Part shown: positions 31,486-43,689 of the stretch, one piece after another
Position numbering within the stretch: position 1 is the stretch's first letter
Layout of the letters: each line of letters starts with the position of its first letter
DNA from: Isoetes taiwanensis
Lineage: Eukaryota; Streptophyta; Lycopodiopsida; Isoetales; Isoetaceae
Reading direction: 5' to 3'
Length of the DNA: 64,000 nucleotides
NCBI GenBank assembly: GCA_021234155.1
Contig: JAJEKV010000261.1
Coordinates: forward strand, 62,001-126,000
Made by a program: the position numbers and the translations under genes
The notes under the pieces: model-generated
What the model was told of the DNA's origin: nothing
What the model saw: the letters and a program-made list of their open reading frames with translations, nothing else
Databases searched by the model: none

Positions 31486-32470
31486 GCTTTTCCTTTGAGG
31501 GACCAATATTTGTTCTGGTGATTAACTAAATAAGCTACTGCTCATAACCTTGCTGGCATCTCCTTCAGAAACTAAGAATGATGGATTATTCATTCAACTG
31601 GTTATGAGTCTTACCTATGTAATTGTTGAAACTTGAGTGCAGTCATCAAGTTTGCAATCTGATTTTGATCACAAAGATTCGGGATTTCTTTTGCTGAAGA
31701 TGGATAGCTGGGGTTAACCCCATTCTGTAATACATGATTTTATAGAAAACTTCTTACCCTTTATTTTGCACTTTAGTGGATTGATAATTGTAGTTCGCTT
31801 TCCTAGAGTACCTAAGTTTACATGTGCTTTGGAGCATTTGCCATTAGGAAGAGAAAGAGTTACAACGAACATCCAATGTATCTCTTTTTTTTTGTCTTAG
31901 CAAACCTACTGCATGGGCTGGGTTTTCTGCACCTGCTACAGCAACAAATTACAAAAGAATATGATACAGATTTTGCTGGAAGAAACTCTTATTGACCTAT
32001 TTGATTTGGTGAAGGTTAAAATGGGGCCCTATTATATGTGTACAATGAAGTTTAGCTAAAATGATCCTCAGCAATGTCTTTGAGTAAGTTAACAGCAGCA
32101 GAAATAAATTCAAAAAAGGAAATGTTTTTAACAGCATCTTGCTTCTATTTGGATAGTTTACAACGGTTCCTAAAAAACACACGCCTTACATAAACAGAAC
32201 CTTTTTTTTGCCTCATTAAGATTATTTACATGTTATATATAACGCTGCTACGAAAATTCTATTCGAATATTCTTGAGGGCATCAATTGTAGCGATGCATT
32301 CGTGGGGGGCATTAATCGGGGTCGTCTGTTCTTATGATCTATGATAGTGATTCCGCCAATCTGTTATGGTGATTCCCGCAATGCGTCAAAAGCAAAGTTT
32401 ATTTGCGGCAACGATGCATTTCTTGCCCGTCGGCAAACACGTCTTCAATTCCTCCCTCCTCTACACTCGC
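31486..32470. other. 3-prime flank of the ALKBH gene
   Basis: AT-rich; presumably contains the 3-prime UTR. Nothing else recognised. Confidence 0.45.
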
Positions 32471-32474
32471 TAGG

Positions 32475-32575
32475 TTAGGCTTTTTTTTTTTTTTTTTTTT
32501 TTTTTTTTTCGCACGTTTGCACAAACGCAAGTGGACACTTTGAAGCAATTCTAGAGTGTCCACGCTTCTCGCTAA
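32475..32575 (-). other. T-run and short hairpin
   Basis: A 29-base T-run (about 32481-32509) is followed by GTGGACACT...AGTGTCCAC arms (about 32531-32563). It could be the poly(A) end of a minus-strand retroposed sequence, whose body was not identified. Confidence 0.35.
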
Positions 32576-32701
32576 GTGAGACTTTTTGTGGTCGCCAAGC
32601 CGTCGTTTGATTTCATCTACGGCTTCAAAAATTCATGGAAATTCCAAGTCAGAGGCAGTTTCGTGCTCTAGTTATGGCGATTCCGTTCTGTTGTATGACA
32701 T

Positions 32702-32811
32702 CTTACCTCCAAAACTAGGATTAGGGTTCTTATTGCATCTTATTGGTCTGTCCCGAGTCGCCTTACCTCCAAAACTAGGATTAGGGTTCTTATTGCGTCT
32801 TATTGGTATAT
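32702..32811. repeat. Tandem repeat of about 62 bp with TTAGGGTT
   Basis: Two copies of TTACCTCCAAAACTAGGATT plus AGGGTTCTTATTGC(A/G)TCTTATTGGT, each containing a telo-box-like TTAGGGTT. Confidence 0.85.
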
Positions 32812-32983
32812 TCCATGGAGGAACTGTGCAGAAAGAAAATCCGTGAGACCCTCTGTCACAGCCGATTTTGGCTATATCGATTTTGGAAGTCCGACATTTT
32901 GTTTTGAACACCGCAATTTTTGTTCGAGTTTTCCTTGCCGCTGTTTGAAATAACGGATTTTGTTTATCCGTTGCCCTTGAGCG

Positions 32984-33236
32984 ATGGTTCCAAACTCCGC
33001 CATGGCAAAGAAAAGAGAACTTGCATTGCAGATCTACGGAGGTTGGGAGCTTAGTACAAATCGGGGCAAATCCGATGATCTAACTTGGCTCCTAGCTATA
33101 GTGCGTAAGTAGTCCGTTTATACTAGACTCTCTGGATGCCTTTGTTACAATTCATGCTTTGTTACTATTTGGATTGCGAGATCCGCAGACTCCTTAGCAT
33201 TTATGGAGTGGAAGCCCAATCGACGCTTTTGCCAAG
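32984..33236 (+). other. Possible 5-prime exons of a small unrecognised gene
   Basis: An ATG at 32984 opens MVPNSAMAKKRELALQIYGG and WELSTNRGKSDDLTWLL up to a strong donor (C|GTAAGT, 33104/33105). A 48-base exon (33189-33236; acceptor CCGCAG, donor AAG|GTATGT) joins in frame as HSLAFMEWKPNRRFCQ. Joining to the next plausible acceptor (33511) meets a stop at once. Good splice signals but short; no homology recognised. May be chance or a non-coding transcript. Confidence 0.28.
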
Positions 33237-33599
33237 GTATGTTTTTTTTTGTGCTCCTGAGAGCAATTAGAAAAAACCCCTTCTTTGAACTTTATATGCT
33301 CTGTTCTATAAGGTCTAAAGAAAAAACCCCTTCTTTGAACATATATCAAGAGTTGTTGTCCTGTTTGGCTCACGTTTCCTTGGTAGTATTTGACCATGTT
33401 TAAGCAACTTTTGTATCAGCTGAGGAATGCTAGAATACGTTTAAGGATATAGTTTTAGTATTGTTTTACTGGAAGAGGTTATTAAGAGTGCATTATTTAA
33501 TTTTATTGCAGGCAATTAACAGCTTGAAGAATGTTGATTCTATTTCCTATATCTCTCTCCTCATCTTGCGTTTAAAATTAAAACTTTATGATGAAAAAA

Positions 33600-36340
33600 G
33601 GGACAGTTGGTCGGACAACAAGAATTGGCCTTGCTAGCTTTCAAAATCCAGTCCAATTGAAATCGCGAGATAATACAAATTGGATCTGTGAAGCACTAGT
33701 TTTTAGCCATATTGCTTTATGATTTACTTAAATGGTCTTGCACATTGTGAAAGTTGCTGCATTTCGAGCAATGGTGGCTATCTTGACCAGGTATACTGCT
33801 ATTCCATGGACTCAAACAGTTGGAATTTAGATTATCCTTTTCCAACTCGTTTGACTCTTCTTTGACAAATTTACTGGAGTGTCACGTTTCTTCAAATAGT
33901 TTGTGATCACGATTGAAATGCCAGGCAAAGATCTTTCCGAGAGGTTGGTCTCTCAATCTATGTATGTTTTTCCCCTTTTTCCTTTCATAGCTTCGTAATG
34001 CCAAGTCCAACGATTCCATAATGGTGTCTTTTGGGTTTTGTTATTTTGGGTATTATTGGTATTTTGGTGTCTATAGTTGTTGAATTTATCCTGATTGCAT
34101 TCTTAGAGTGGCTTATGCTAGGGTAATTCAAGCATCATGTTTGTGTGATATCAATATTTCTTATTGCAAGGGGCATATGCACAGCCTTGCTTCAGTTTTT
34201 CAGGATAGATTAACAAGCAGAAAACACCCTTAGATGGATTGCCCACATGACTTTTGGCTCTTCTCCACTGGAAGTTTGTGACTCTAAGGATAGTCTTCAG
34301 TTTTTTCCAATAGCACACTAACCCAACCAAGCCTACAGCCTTTCTTGCAATTCTAGGCTATCCACATAGCATCTCCAACTCAACCAATTTTGATGTGGCA
34401 TTTTTTAAAACCGTTGAATTATCATTTTCTACGGTTATGAAAAATAGAAAATGGGTTAGAAAATGGACTGCGAGATAGCCAAGAGCGTCGCGAGGGCAAT
34501 CATGCCTTCACCTCATCGGCTGTCTCAGACTCTATAATCTTTGTAGCCATATCCCTCCTTGGCATGCTCTGCATTATGGTTTCTTATTACCTTTGACCCT
34601 TCCTTTTTCTTGGTATCAAAGATCAAATTTGTTGAGGTCCAAAAAGGTAGCCCCATCGGTCATATTCTGATGGTTTTCTGCATTTTCTATCCTCATTTTC
34701 TTGGACTCTATATATGTATCACCCTCTTTATAGTAAATGCTTTTAGTTCTGGACGATATCTTTATGGTAAGATTTTCATGTTGTAATTGGAAAAACAGTG
34801 ACTGAAGACCTAATCTTTTGATATTGATTGTCTCCAAAACCACGTTACAACATTCTTGGCCTCATTATGGAAGCTTTCAAACCAAGGTAATCTATGAATT
34901 TGGTGGAAAAGACCAGTCCCTATTAATTTTATCATTTTATTGTTACTTTGAGGTAACTGAAACTGCTTTGCTCTTTTTTCTTCAAAGTTCAAGGCTTCAT
35001 GGATGGCATTTGATAGTGATTTTATTGCAGGCTCTTTGAATACATAAAGGAGGCCAATGTAATACCTCTGCTGCAAATAAAACGAGGAATTTATTGCACT
35101 CTTATAAGTGCTCAATCCGCTAGATTCTTCTAGAGGAATGGAGCTTTCACTTTCTTTTTGAAACAACATTGTTATAAATGCATAAGCATTTCTCTTTATA
35201 TATGTCATTTTGCTGACATGTTTGTCTTGGCAAGTCAATGGATTTGTCACTTTGTATATAGGTATGCAGCAATGATTGGAGACTTCCAGAATGATTTACG
35301 TTTGAAAACGCTTCAGCATAGTTTTATCTCAGATAAATGATTGCATACAAATTCTATTCAGCTTAGAAAGGCACATTCCTTGAAATAGTATGGCTTCGGT
35401 GGAAGAATAAAACATTATCACCTGCAGCAGGTAACGTAAAATAATATGACAGTATTTTAAAGGGTTTCTTTTCATCATTTTCTACTTGTCGATTCTGCTT
35501 CATTTCATATCAAAATTCCATATGCATGTTTCCAAAACATATATGGCTATAATGATATGTCAAATTTTTGGCACTGGTAGAATAGCATTCAAACTCTAGC
35601 TAATCAAGACTGATCTGCTAGATTAGGATATGTATGCATGGCAGGCTGTAAGCAATTAGAAGATGACCTATACTGGGAAGATGAGACTATAGCATGCTTG
35701 AGGATAATGTGCAGCCCGTATTTTTTTATAAGCAAGTCATATGCATGAAGATCAAACCAAGTGGATGGATCTCTCTCTAGCTGCTTAATTCTGTTGAGTC
35801 AGAGGGTAATCATAAAAGCTGGACCACAAACATAAGTTTTTGACTCTGATAATCAAAAGCTTTTCTTTAAAGAAAATGACTGTTCTAGCTTGAGAATATA
35901 AACAGCAATTCTTCTTCCAAGACTTTTCTACCAATGTCGAATTCCAAAAAGCCTGCTAATCTAGTGCTTTCAAAGGATTGTACCTGAGAAATTTTATATT
36001 CAGCTACCATCCCTCCCATTTGAGACCATCTGCATAACCTCTAAATCGATGCAACCAAAACCCCAACAACGGTAGAAAAAGTTCAATCGGTCGCGGTCAA
36101 TGCATCTGCATCGTGTCTTGCTTTTGCCAAAATCGTCTTTGCACGCCCAACCCATCTCTCTCATTACGTAGCCATGATCCATGAACTGAGCTAAACCGGC
36201 AAAACCCTAAAGCGAAAAGCGAACTTTGAAAACTATTTAGGGCTGCGCCATAGCTTAATCGTAGCCCGACAACAATGCAAGGCCAAGATCCGTGAGAAAT
36301 GGTAGCGAGATCTAGAAAGAGTGATCGCCTTTAGCAAAGG
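33600..36340. other. Spacer, no gene supported
   Basis: AT-rich. Longest frames (34810-35250 minus; 36000-36182 minus) have no recognisable motifs. An AAAACCCTAAAG telo-box lies near 36203 upstream of the latter. Confidence 0.45.
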
Positions 36341-36362
36341 CATGAAAAAAAAACATCAAAAC

Positions 36363-36960
36363 GTATTCCGGAATACAAAGTGTATTCCGGAATACATTTC
36401 CTACTTATGGTTTTGAATCAAAACCCAGTATCCCTGACCTAAAAACAAAAATATCAATATCCCTTTATTTCTTAAACCCATGACCCTGTATCCACACAAA
36501 ACAAATGAAAAAAATGAAAGGTCATCAATGCCAAAAAAAATCTAGTAGTTGTTGGTTTATTTTTCCTTTCGCTAATCCCTTGATATTTAGAGCGGCGTTC
36601 TGTATCCCCACATAAAAGAAACAAATAAAATCGCAAGGTCATTTCATATTAATTGAAAAAAAAAAATACAAAGGTCATTGAATATCGAAAACACAGGAAA
36701 ACCTCGAAAATTGCAAGATCAATGTTGATTCTCAGAAACTTGTACAACAAAAGTGTATTCGAATACACTTGGTTCGAAAGCAAAACCAAAAAGTGTATTA
36801 CGGAATACACTTTGACTTTTAAGAAAAGCAAAAGTGTATTCCGGAATACAGTTCTGTTATCCTCGAATAGCAAAAGTGTATTCCGGAATACAATTTTGGT
36901 ACTTTGAAATATTATATTGTTAAAAAAGGACACATTGTAACCTAAAAGTACCTTTTCTGG
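36363..36960. repeat. Cluster of GTATTCCGGAATAC palindromes
   Basis: Perfect copies at 36363-36376, 36382-36395, 36836-36849 and 36878-36891; variants GTGTATTCGAATACAC (36753-36768) and GTGTATTACGGAATACAC (36793-36810); a half copy near 36954. Most are preceded by AAAGT or AAAAGT. Frames through the region are not credible proteins. Confidence 0.8.
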
Positions 36961-37434
36961 AATACAATCCAAGCTAACAAAATGTTGTGTAGGACGTACA
37001 CGTAAATTAGTGGTTTTCTCTAAAAACACACTTCAGGTAAATTCTAACTATTAGGAAAAGTGTCACTTTGACATAGTCAATTTTTTCTTTGCACAAAAAA
37101 ATGAGTGATTTTGGAGGGGTCAAAATGCAAATTTATGACCAAAATAAATTTTTTACCTCATTTTAGCTCTTTTTTTTTGGAAAAAAGGGAATCTTTAAGG
37201 AATATTCCTTTTGCTCCCGTTTCAATGATTTGCTCCCGTTTAATATGCAATCTTGTTCTTAGGATAAAATATTTCATTAGCATAAGTAGAGCAGCAACTA
37301 ATGTATCAAATTGAAAAGGGACCCATTAATCATGTAAGCCAAAACAATCGTCAGAAACTATTGCTCATGTTTTTGAGATTGATCTTGCTGCAATAAGAGC
37401 TATATATAACCCATATACGATTTGGGTTGGCTTT

Positions 37435-37614
37435 CCGTGGAAACCCTTCCTATTTTCCATGGAAACCCTTCTAAATTTCCATGGAAACCCTTCCTATTTT
37501 TCGTGGAAACCCTTCTGCCCTTCATTAAAACTAGGAAGGGTTTCCATGGAAACCCTTTCTAATTTCCATGGAAACCCTTCCGAATTTTTAAGTTTGGAAA
37601 ATAGGATGGGTTTC
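37435..37614. repeat. GGAAACCCTTCC palindromic repeat field, left part
   Basis: Repeated units CCATGGAAACCCTTC, mostly 20-30 bases apart and in both orientations, including AGGAAGGGTTTCCATGGAAA at 37540-37559. Continues at 44581-44852 on the far side of the chromovirus, with a relative at 48358-48430. Confidence 0.8.
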
Positions 37615-38258
37615 TGTTACGGCTTAACGCCGGCTCGGGGGAGTGGCTCAGGCACGGCACAAAGGGAAACTAAGAACTCAATGCTAGCAACTCATAGTCA
37701 AGGGTAGTTTATTACTTGTGGAACAACATTTGGACTTATAGGTAGGTTAATGTTTTATAGTTGTAACTCAATGGTTTAATTTAAATGTTAAATAAACATT
37801 GGCTGATAGCTTGGTCGCGGACCCTTGGTAGAAAACTGCCCAAAACATATCGAAACAGTAGAAAACTTGGGATCTAAGAGAAAAGGCTCGATCCGGCTCT
37901 GCCACAGAATTAACCCCAGCCGAATCTAAGATATTTAGGATCTACTACCTTTTACCAGATATTTGGGGATTAAAAAAGGTCTTCACCGGAAATAGATAAT
38001 CTAGTCTTATAAATATCGCTGCTTCCTTCTCTTGAGATATAGAAAAATGCGTTTTAAGAACTCTTGCGCCTTGTAGTAGTGCTGAACAAACTGGTCTGCT
38101 ATTAATTTGGAACTCTTGGTTGTGCCTTAACAACAAGTAACGAATCTTGTGCAAAGCCTAGCCCGGTTGGGTGGTTAAATCTCCTAACGATTGGAGAGTG
38201 TTACTCAATTCACTGAGTTTTGGATGTTGAAGTGTAGTGTTTATCCTTAGTTGTATCA
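37615..38258 (+). repeat. Chromovirus LTR, left
   Basis: 644 bp, TG...CA, preceded by GTTTC. Differs from the right copy mainly near 37790-37815 and by a short deletion near 38047. Confidence 0.93.
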
Positions 38259-38297
38259 AGTTGGTATCAGAGCCTGCCCGATCTTAGACCTGTAACG

Positions 38298-39640
38298 ATG
38301 GCTCACCGTTACAATATCTCTGAAGAGCAATACCGGTGAGCATTAAGAATTTGCTGATTTCATTGCTACCGGATATAACTTTGCCACAACCTACATCCCC
38401 TGAGGATTACCAGTATAAACTAGAGCAGATTGCTCTACTCTATGGCTTCCTTCCCAGTAATGCCCAGCCACCTCCATTACCGAGAGATCCTCCACCTGCT
38501 CATCCACCACCACCTGAAAATCCACCGCCAGAGACCGCCAACCCAGATCCTTTGGTGGCCCCGTCACGCCAACTAAAAGGAATAAGGCTCCTAAGTGGTT
38601 GGAAAAAGTTGATCTGCCATACTTTACTGGCGGAGCGTCTGTTAAGCCAATGCAAGTAATAAGCTTCCTGGGGATATGGAAAAAGTTCTTTGAGAGAGTT
38701 AGCAGCGACCGAACAACAAAGCGCAAGCCATGGACACATATTTAGATGAACAAGCTCAAGTTTGGTGGCAAGGTCATGATTGATGCGACACGAAGTTAAC
38801 TCAAGGGCAGTTTTTCGTAGTGCATTTGAAGCTCATTACCTGCCTGCAAATTATTATAGGATATTGCAAAAAGAATGGGACCTTGTTAAACAGGATGATG
38901 GTGAAACAGTGTCCGAATATTATATGAAATTTAGTCATCTATGTTCACAAGTTAGGAACTTGGGAGAACACGAACTTTTAAGAAAGTTTGTGAATGGGTT
39001 AAGAGAGGACATATTTGCAGAATTAGATCTTATTGAACCAGTCAACATGGAAGATGCAATTAAAAGCGGGAGCTGCTGAGAGCGAAAGTTGAACCCCAAG
39101 GTTCGTAAGTTGGTTATATGGGAAGGAGCGCCTTCTCGTGAGAGCGAAAAAGACCAAAGCGAGAAAAATTTGAAAATAGAAGAGATAAGAAAAATAAAAG
39201 GGCGTGAAAGGCGTAAAAACCGGGTTTAGCGGGAGAAATGGAAAACGCTCTAATAACAGATGAAGTCCAAACAGGGAACGAGTAAAGGGCCAAAGATGGA
39301 TGTTATAATTGTGGGGTCCACATTACCAATCCAAGCTGCCCAAAGAATCTGACCCCGTGAGATAAAAATACAAAGAAAGTGCGGTTTAAAAAGCCGCCGC
39401 CTAAGGAAAGGCAAGTTGCTCAATCTCACCATGTGGAAGATAGACACTGAAACTTCCGAGGGGAAGGAGAGGAAAGAAATAAAGGAAAGCTTGCGACCAT
39501 TGAAGCGGGGAAAAAGGAGGCGCAAATTGCATACCAAAAAATTTGTCGAGAAAGGCGATCACGGGGGCTTGAAGCATGGTACATTTAAGATGAAAGGTTC
39601 GAGAAAAGGTCAAGATGTGATTTGTTTTACTTGATGATGG
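38298..39640 (+). pseudogene. Chromovirus gag, frameshifted
   Basis: A start at 38298 hits a stop within 15 codons. A Pro-rich stretch (PPPLPRDPPPAHPPPPENPP; about 38460-38520) leads to KWLEKVDLPYFTGG in another frame, then 38780-39079 has the gag core (AFEAHYLPANYY, EYYMKFSHLCSQVRNLG, LRKFVNGLREDIF). A CCHC knuckle remnant (GCYNCG, about 39297) follows. At least three frame changes. Confidence 0.75.
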
Positions 39641-40010
39641 TTCAACACATGATTTTATCTGAGGACTTGGTGTACAAATTAGGATTACCTATCGTGATTT
39701 GCAAACAAAAATCACGATGGGTGCAGGTTTGAAAGGTCCTAGGAACCAGTGTGATAAATATGTGGTAGCTCCCATCCAAATAGGGCAGTATTCCGAAGAA
39801 AGAGTTTTGATTATGGCCCCTCTAGGAGGAACTATGGATGTGATATTAGAAATTGGATGGCGAGAACAGTATGATGCCCGACCTAATTATAGGGAGAAGA
39901 CAATAACTATAATGGTTGAAGGGCAACCCTTGAAGCTGTGTACTGATTCCACATCTCAAGCTGAACCCCTACTGTCATACTCAGAAGCTAAGAAGTTAAT
40001 CTGAGGGAAA
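39630..40010 (+). pseudogene. Chromovirus protease
   Basis: LDDGSTHDF (about 39629) takes the place of the D-S/T-G active loop and is followed by a stop. The next frame (39699-40004) has the rest of the domain, GLKGPRNQCDKYVVAPIQIG and LGGTMDVILEIGW. Inactive. Confidence 0.6.
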
Positions 40011-40340
40011 GCTGAATCATACTTTATTTACTTGAGAAATTCTGATCCGCCATCACATGTGCCTCTCGAGTTGTACAGTTTTCTGAGACAATTCAACGAT
40101 CTCTTCAAAGATGAGGAAACTTTAGATCTACCTCCTCATCGTCTAGAGGATCATGCTATCTGAGTTGCAAGAGAGCATGGAAACCTCCAAACAGGGCGCC
40201 TTATAGAGTCAGCCATTTTGAGAAATTAGAGCTTGAGAAGCGGATAGCGAGAGATGTTAGGCGACGACTATCACGGCCAAAATTTGTTCCCCTTTTAGGC
40301 GCCTGTTATTCTTATCAAAAAGAAAGATAAGGGATATAGA

Positions 40341-41288
40341 ATGTGTGTGGATTATAGAGCTCTTAATAAGTTGACTGTTAAAGATAAATTTCCAGTACCC
40401 AGGGCTGATGATTTGTTTGATGAATTACGAGGTGCCTGCATATTTAGCAAAATTGATTTGAAATCAGGATATCATCAAATCCGAATTAGGGAACAAGACA
40501 TTGGTAAAACGGCATTTAGAACAACCTTTGGTCACTATGAGTTTCGTGTAATGCCTTTTGGTCTGACCAATGCTCCGGCAACTTTCTGCCGTCTTATGGG
40601 GAGAGTTCTAGCACCTGTATTAGGGAAAAGTGTGGTAGTCTTCTTTGATGATATACTTATATATAGTAGAACTATTGAGGAGCATAAGAAGCACCTTCAA
40701 CAGGTTTTTGACCTTCTGAGGCAAAATAAGTTGTTTGTTAATGAGTCCAAAAGCAGGTTCTTTATGCAAGAAGTTGGATATTTAGGTCATATCATATCCA
40801 AAGAAGGCATACGGATGGATCCCGAAAAGATTAGGGTTATTATTGATTGGCCACGGCCTGAAAACCTCAAGGACTTACGATCTTTTGTGCAGTTATGCAG
40901 TTACTATCGAAGATTTGTGAAGGATTTTGCAAAAATAACCCTTCTTACCCCCTTTGTTTGGAATCCGGAAGCCGAGGAAGCTTTCCGAATTCTTAAAGAG
41001 AACATGGCGACTGAACCGGTATTAGTGCTACCTGATTGGAATAAGCCTTTTACAGTTTGTTCGGATGCAAGTGGAAATGCTATTGGTGCAGTATTGATGC
41101 AAGATGGACATCCATTAGCTTATGTCAGCCGAATGCTCAAACCATTGGAGCAAAAGTATAGCACTTATGAAAAGGAATTGATTGCCTTAGTTCATGCACT
41201 TAAGAAGTGGAGGCATTATCTTATGGGATCTAAGTTTGTAGCTCGCTTTGATCAGCAAAGTTTGTATAAAGAAACCTACGCCAGCTGA
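40341..41288 (+). CDS. Chromovirus reverse transcriptase and start of RNase H
   Basis: 315 open codons. RT blocks: CVDYRALNKLTVKDKFPVPR, FSKIDLKSGYHQIRI, VMPFGLTNAPATF and VVFFDDILIYS (catalytic FFDD, about 40641-40652), then LGHIISKEGI. RNase H begins at FTVCSDASGNAIGAVLMQDG and HPLAYVSRMLKPLEQKYSTY and is cut near 41265 after the DQQSL position by a GC-rich insertion. RT copies the RNA genome. The first RT codons upstream of 40341 are frame-damaged. Confidence 0.85.
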   Translation: MCVDYRALNKLTVKDKFPVPRADDLFDELRGACIFSKIDLKSGYHQIRIREQDIGKTAFRTTFGHYEFRVMPFGLTNAPATFCRLMGRVLAPVLGKSVVVFFDDILIYSRTIEEHKKHLQQVFDLLRQNKLFVNESKSRFFMQEVGYLGHIISKEGIRMDPEKIRVIIDWPRPENLKDLRSFVQLCSYYRRFVKDFAKITLLTPFVWNPEAEEAFRILKENMATEPVLVLPDWNKPFTVCSDASGNAIGAVLMQDGHPLAYVSRMLKPLEQKYSTYEKELIALVHALKKWRHYLMGSKFVARFDQQSLYKETYAS

Positions 41289-41935
41289 AGGTTTCTGGAA
41301 GAAACTTTGGCGGCGCCCGCGGCGGCGGCGGCCGCGAGTGGTGGGGCCCGCGGGTTTCTTCCGAAAACCTACGGTGGGTGAGGTTTCTATACGTGGCCTT
41401 CATGACCCACAGATTACCTCGCATCCCTTGTTTTCTGGTTTTTTTAGTATCAAGAACTCGAATACCATCTAAATCCGCTGTTTCTTGTTTGATTTTTAGG
41501 TCTATCTTGATTTTTGGTGAAGATCGGCTATGGCGGTTGATGCACGAGCTTGGAAGCTTCGGCTATGGCTCGGGGCATAAAATAGTTGGCTATGGCATGA
41601 AACAGCTTACTGAGAATGGCTCGGGACATAAAATCTTACGGCTATGGCATGAAATAGTTCTGAGAACTTCGAAGCGAGAGAGGCTATGGCATAAGCGACT
41701 TACAAAACTTTGAAACAGAGAGATCCGTGAAAAGCGCTGCTTAGCGAACGAGCTATCGGTGGCGGGCTATGGCGGAGAAATGAAAATCGCGGCCAAGCTA
41801 TGGCGAGCCCTTTCGACCGAACTGTTTTGAAAACTACGTTGGCGGCGCCAGCTAAACCGCCGCCCGGAAAAACACCCAAGAATTACACGAAATACAAAAC
41901 ATTTGTAATCTTAAGTGTCGTTGGGTCGTGAAGGT
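41270..41935. mobile_element. GC-rich insertion inside RNase H of the chromovirus
   Basis: Between the DQQSL position and KLIDTIKDFEG lie about 665 foreign bases. They start GC-rich (GGCGGCGCCCGCGGCGG, about 41310) and end with TTGGCGGCGCCAGC (about 41837) and a TTTGTAATC-type tail. CGGCTATGGC-type motifs recur (41524, 41561, 41588, 41639, 41768 and 41804). TTGGCGGCGCCGC also closes the segment near 49979. No target duplication could be fixed. Confidence 0.5.
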
Positions 41936-41999
41936 TCTGAAACATATACAAACACGGGATATTATCAATCGCGGCAATTAAAGCTCATTGACACTATAA

Positions 42000-42850
42000 A
42001 GGATTTTGAAGGGATGCAGCTTGAATATAAGCCTGGGAAGGAGAACCAGGTTGCAGATGCATTAAGTCGGATAAGTATTCAAGCTATATCTGTAGCAGAA
42101 TTTGTTGATTTGGAACCTATGAAAAAAGAATATGTGAGCGATCCCTCCTTTGCTACTCCATATGCACAGGTACAAAAGGATGGAAGAGATCCTTTGGCGA
42201 GTCTGAAATTCGTAATGGGTTATTGCTCTACCGAAATCGTACTTGTGTTACACAAGCGTCTGGGGTTGAAGGTTATCTGAGAATGTCATGAACCTCCATA
42301 TTCTGGTCATAGAGGAATTCAAGCTACTTTTGGCAGATTAAAAGGCGTTTCTTTTGGCCAAAGCTTGAAAGGGATGTAAGAAAATATGTCGAGAAGCATG
42401 TCTTATTTGTCAACAAGTAAAAGCTTCTACCGGTAAGCTTCTTTGGATTTAATGACCTTTGCCTATTCTAGAAACCATGGAAGCATATCACCATGGATTT
42501 TATTCAAGGCTTCATCAAGACTATACATAAGAATGATCAAATTTGGATGATAGTAGGCGGGGTTGTCTAAACAGGCTCATTTTATTCCTTGTAAATCTAG
42601 CATGATCGCTCCAGATCAAAGCAAGATTTTCTTAAAGGAAATATTTAAGGTCCATGGGATGCGGATGCAATCATAGCTTGAGATAGAGATCCCTATTCTC
42701 AGTAGCAAATTTTGGGGTGGACTTATGAAAACTTAGGCACGACTCTAAAGTATTCACTTGCATATCATCCCCAAAGCGGATGGTGGGACCGAGGTAGTAA
42801 ATCAAGTTATTGAGGATATCTTTGAGATCTTATGTTCTTTGAAAAGGAAA
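42000..42850 (+). pseudogene. Chromovirus RNase H end and integrase, many stops
   Basis: LEYKPGKENQVADALSRI (about 42020-42075) closes RNase H. The integrase zinc finger (H..YSGHRGI, about 42295-42315) and core (KHITMDFI, about 42484) follow with numerous stops and frame changes. Confidence 0.8.
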
Positions 42851-42878
42851 AGTCGATTGGGAAGAATATCTCTATCTC

Positions 42879-43571
42879 TTGGAGTTTGCCTATAATAACA
42901 CGGTACACTCAGTTACCCAAAGAACTCCTTTTGAAGTGGTGTATAGATATTCTTTGGAATCTCCAATTGCGAAACTTGGAGGAGAAGTACCTGCTTCCGA
43001 TGAAGCCACTACGGACTTTGCAGATATCTTGCGAGAGGTAAAAGCTCGAATCCAGAAAAGTCAAGAATTGATGGCTTCCAAACTTGCAAAGAAACGAAAA
43101 AGGGTTGAGTACAAAAAAGATCAATGGGTTTGGATTCATCTCCCCAAGAAGCGTCTAAGGAAGATGGGGAACCGGTATGTAAAACTGGCACCTAGGTATT
43201 ATGGTCCATTCCAAGTTGACGACAAAATCGGTGAGAATGCTTATCGTTTACATTTATATGGGAAATGGACTAACTTGCACCCAGTTTTTAATGTGGGAAT
43301 TCTAAAACCCTATAAGGGAAGTGAAATTTCTCCTGAGATTTTGCAGAGAATGGAACAATCGGAACCTCCCAACATCAAGGATGATGAAGAGGTGCTGGAA
43401 CCGGAGAAAATATTGACCCATCAAGATAAAGAGACTAGAAGTTCCTCTTATCGAAGGTATCTCGTGAAATTTAAATTTCATCCATCCACCGATGCGGTAT
43501 GGTATTCTAGGACTCAATTAAAAGAATACGATTCCTTGGTGGAAGAATATGAAAGAACTTTGAAAGACTGA
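42879..43571 (+). CDS. Chromovirus integrase C-terminus with chromodomain
   Basis: 230 open codons. EFAYNNTVHSVTQRTPFEVV ends the integrase core; LAPRYYGPFQVDDKIGENAY, then LHPVFNVGILKPYKG is the GPY/F module; the last part, LEPEKILTHQDKETRSSSYR and RYLVKFKFHP, has the chromodomain form. In chromoviruses this domain guides integration to marked chromatin. The upstream integrase is broken. Confidence 0.8.
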   Translation: MEFAYNNTVHSVTQRTPFEVVYRYSLESPIAKLGGEVPASDEATTDFADILREVKARIQKSQELMASKLAKKRKRVEYKKDQWVWIHLPKKRLRKMGNRYVKLAPRYYGPFQVDDKIGENAYRLHLYGKWTNLHPVFNVGILKPYKGSEISPEILQRMEQSEPPNIKDDEEVLEPEKILTHQDKETRSSSYRRYLVKFKFHPSTDAVWYSRTQLKEYDSLVEEYERTLKD

Positions 43572-43689
43572 TTGACAAAGTTCAAAGATTTTCAAACCTT
43601 ATAATCTGAATTCTATATTATTATAATTGCAATTATTTTATTGATAAAATATCTAGATATTGATATGCATAGAATTCTTTACTAACGAT

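Noticed and set aside
34810-35250. 146-codon minus-strand frame
   Set aside because: No motif, no promoter or splice support, AT-rich surroundings.
36649-37029. 126-codon minus-strand frame
   Set aside because: Composed of the GTATTCCGGAATAC palindromes and AT-rich spacer; no protein-like composition.
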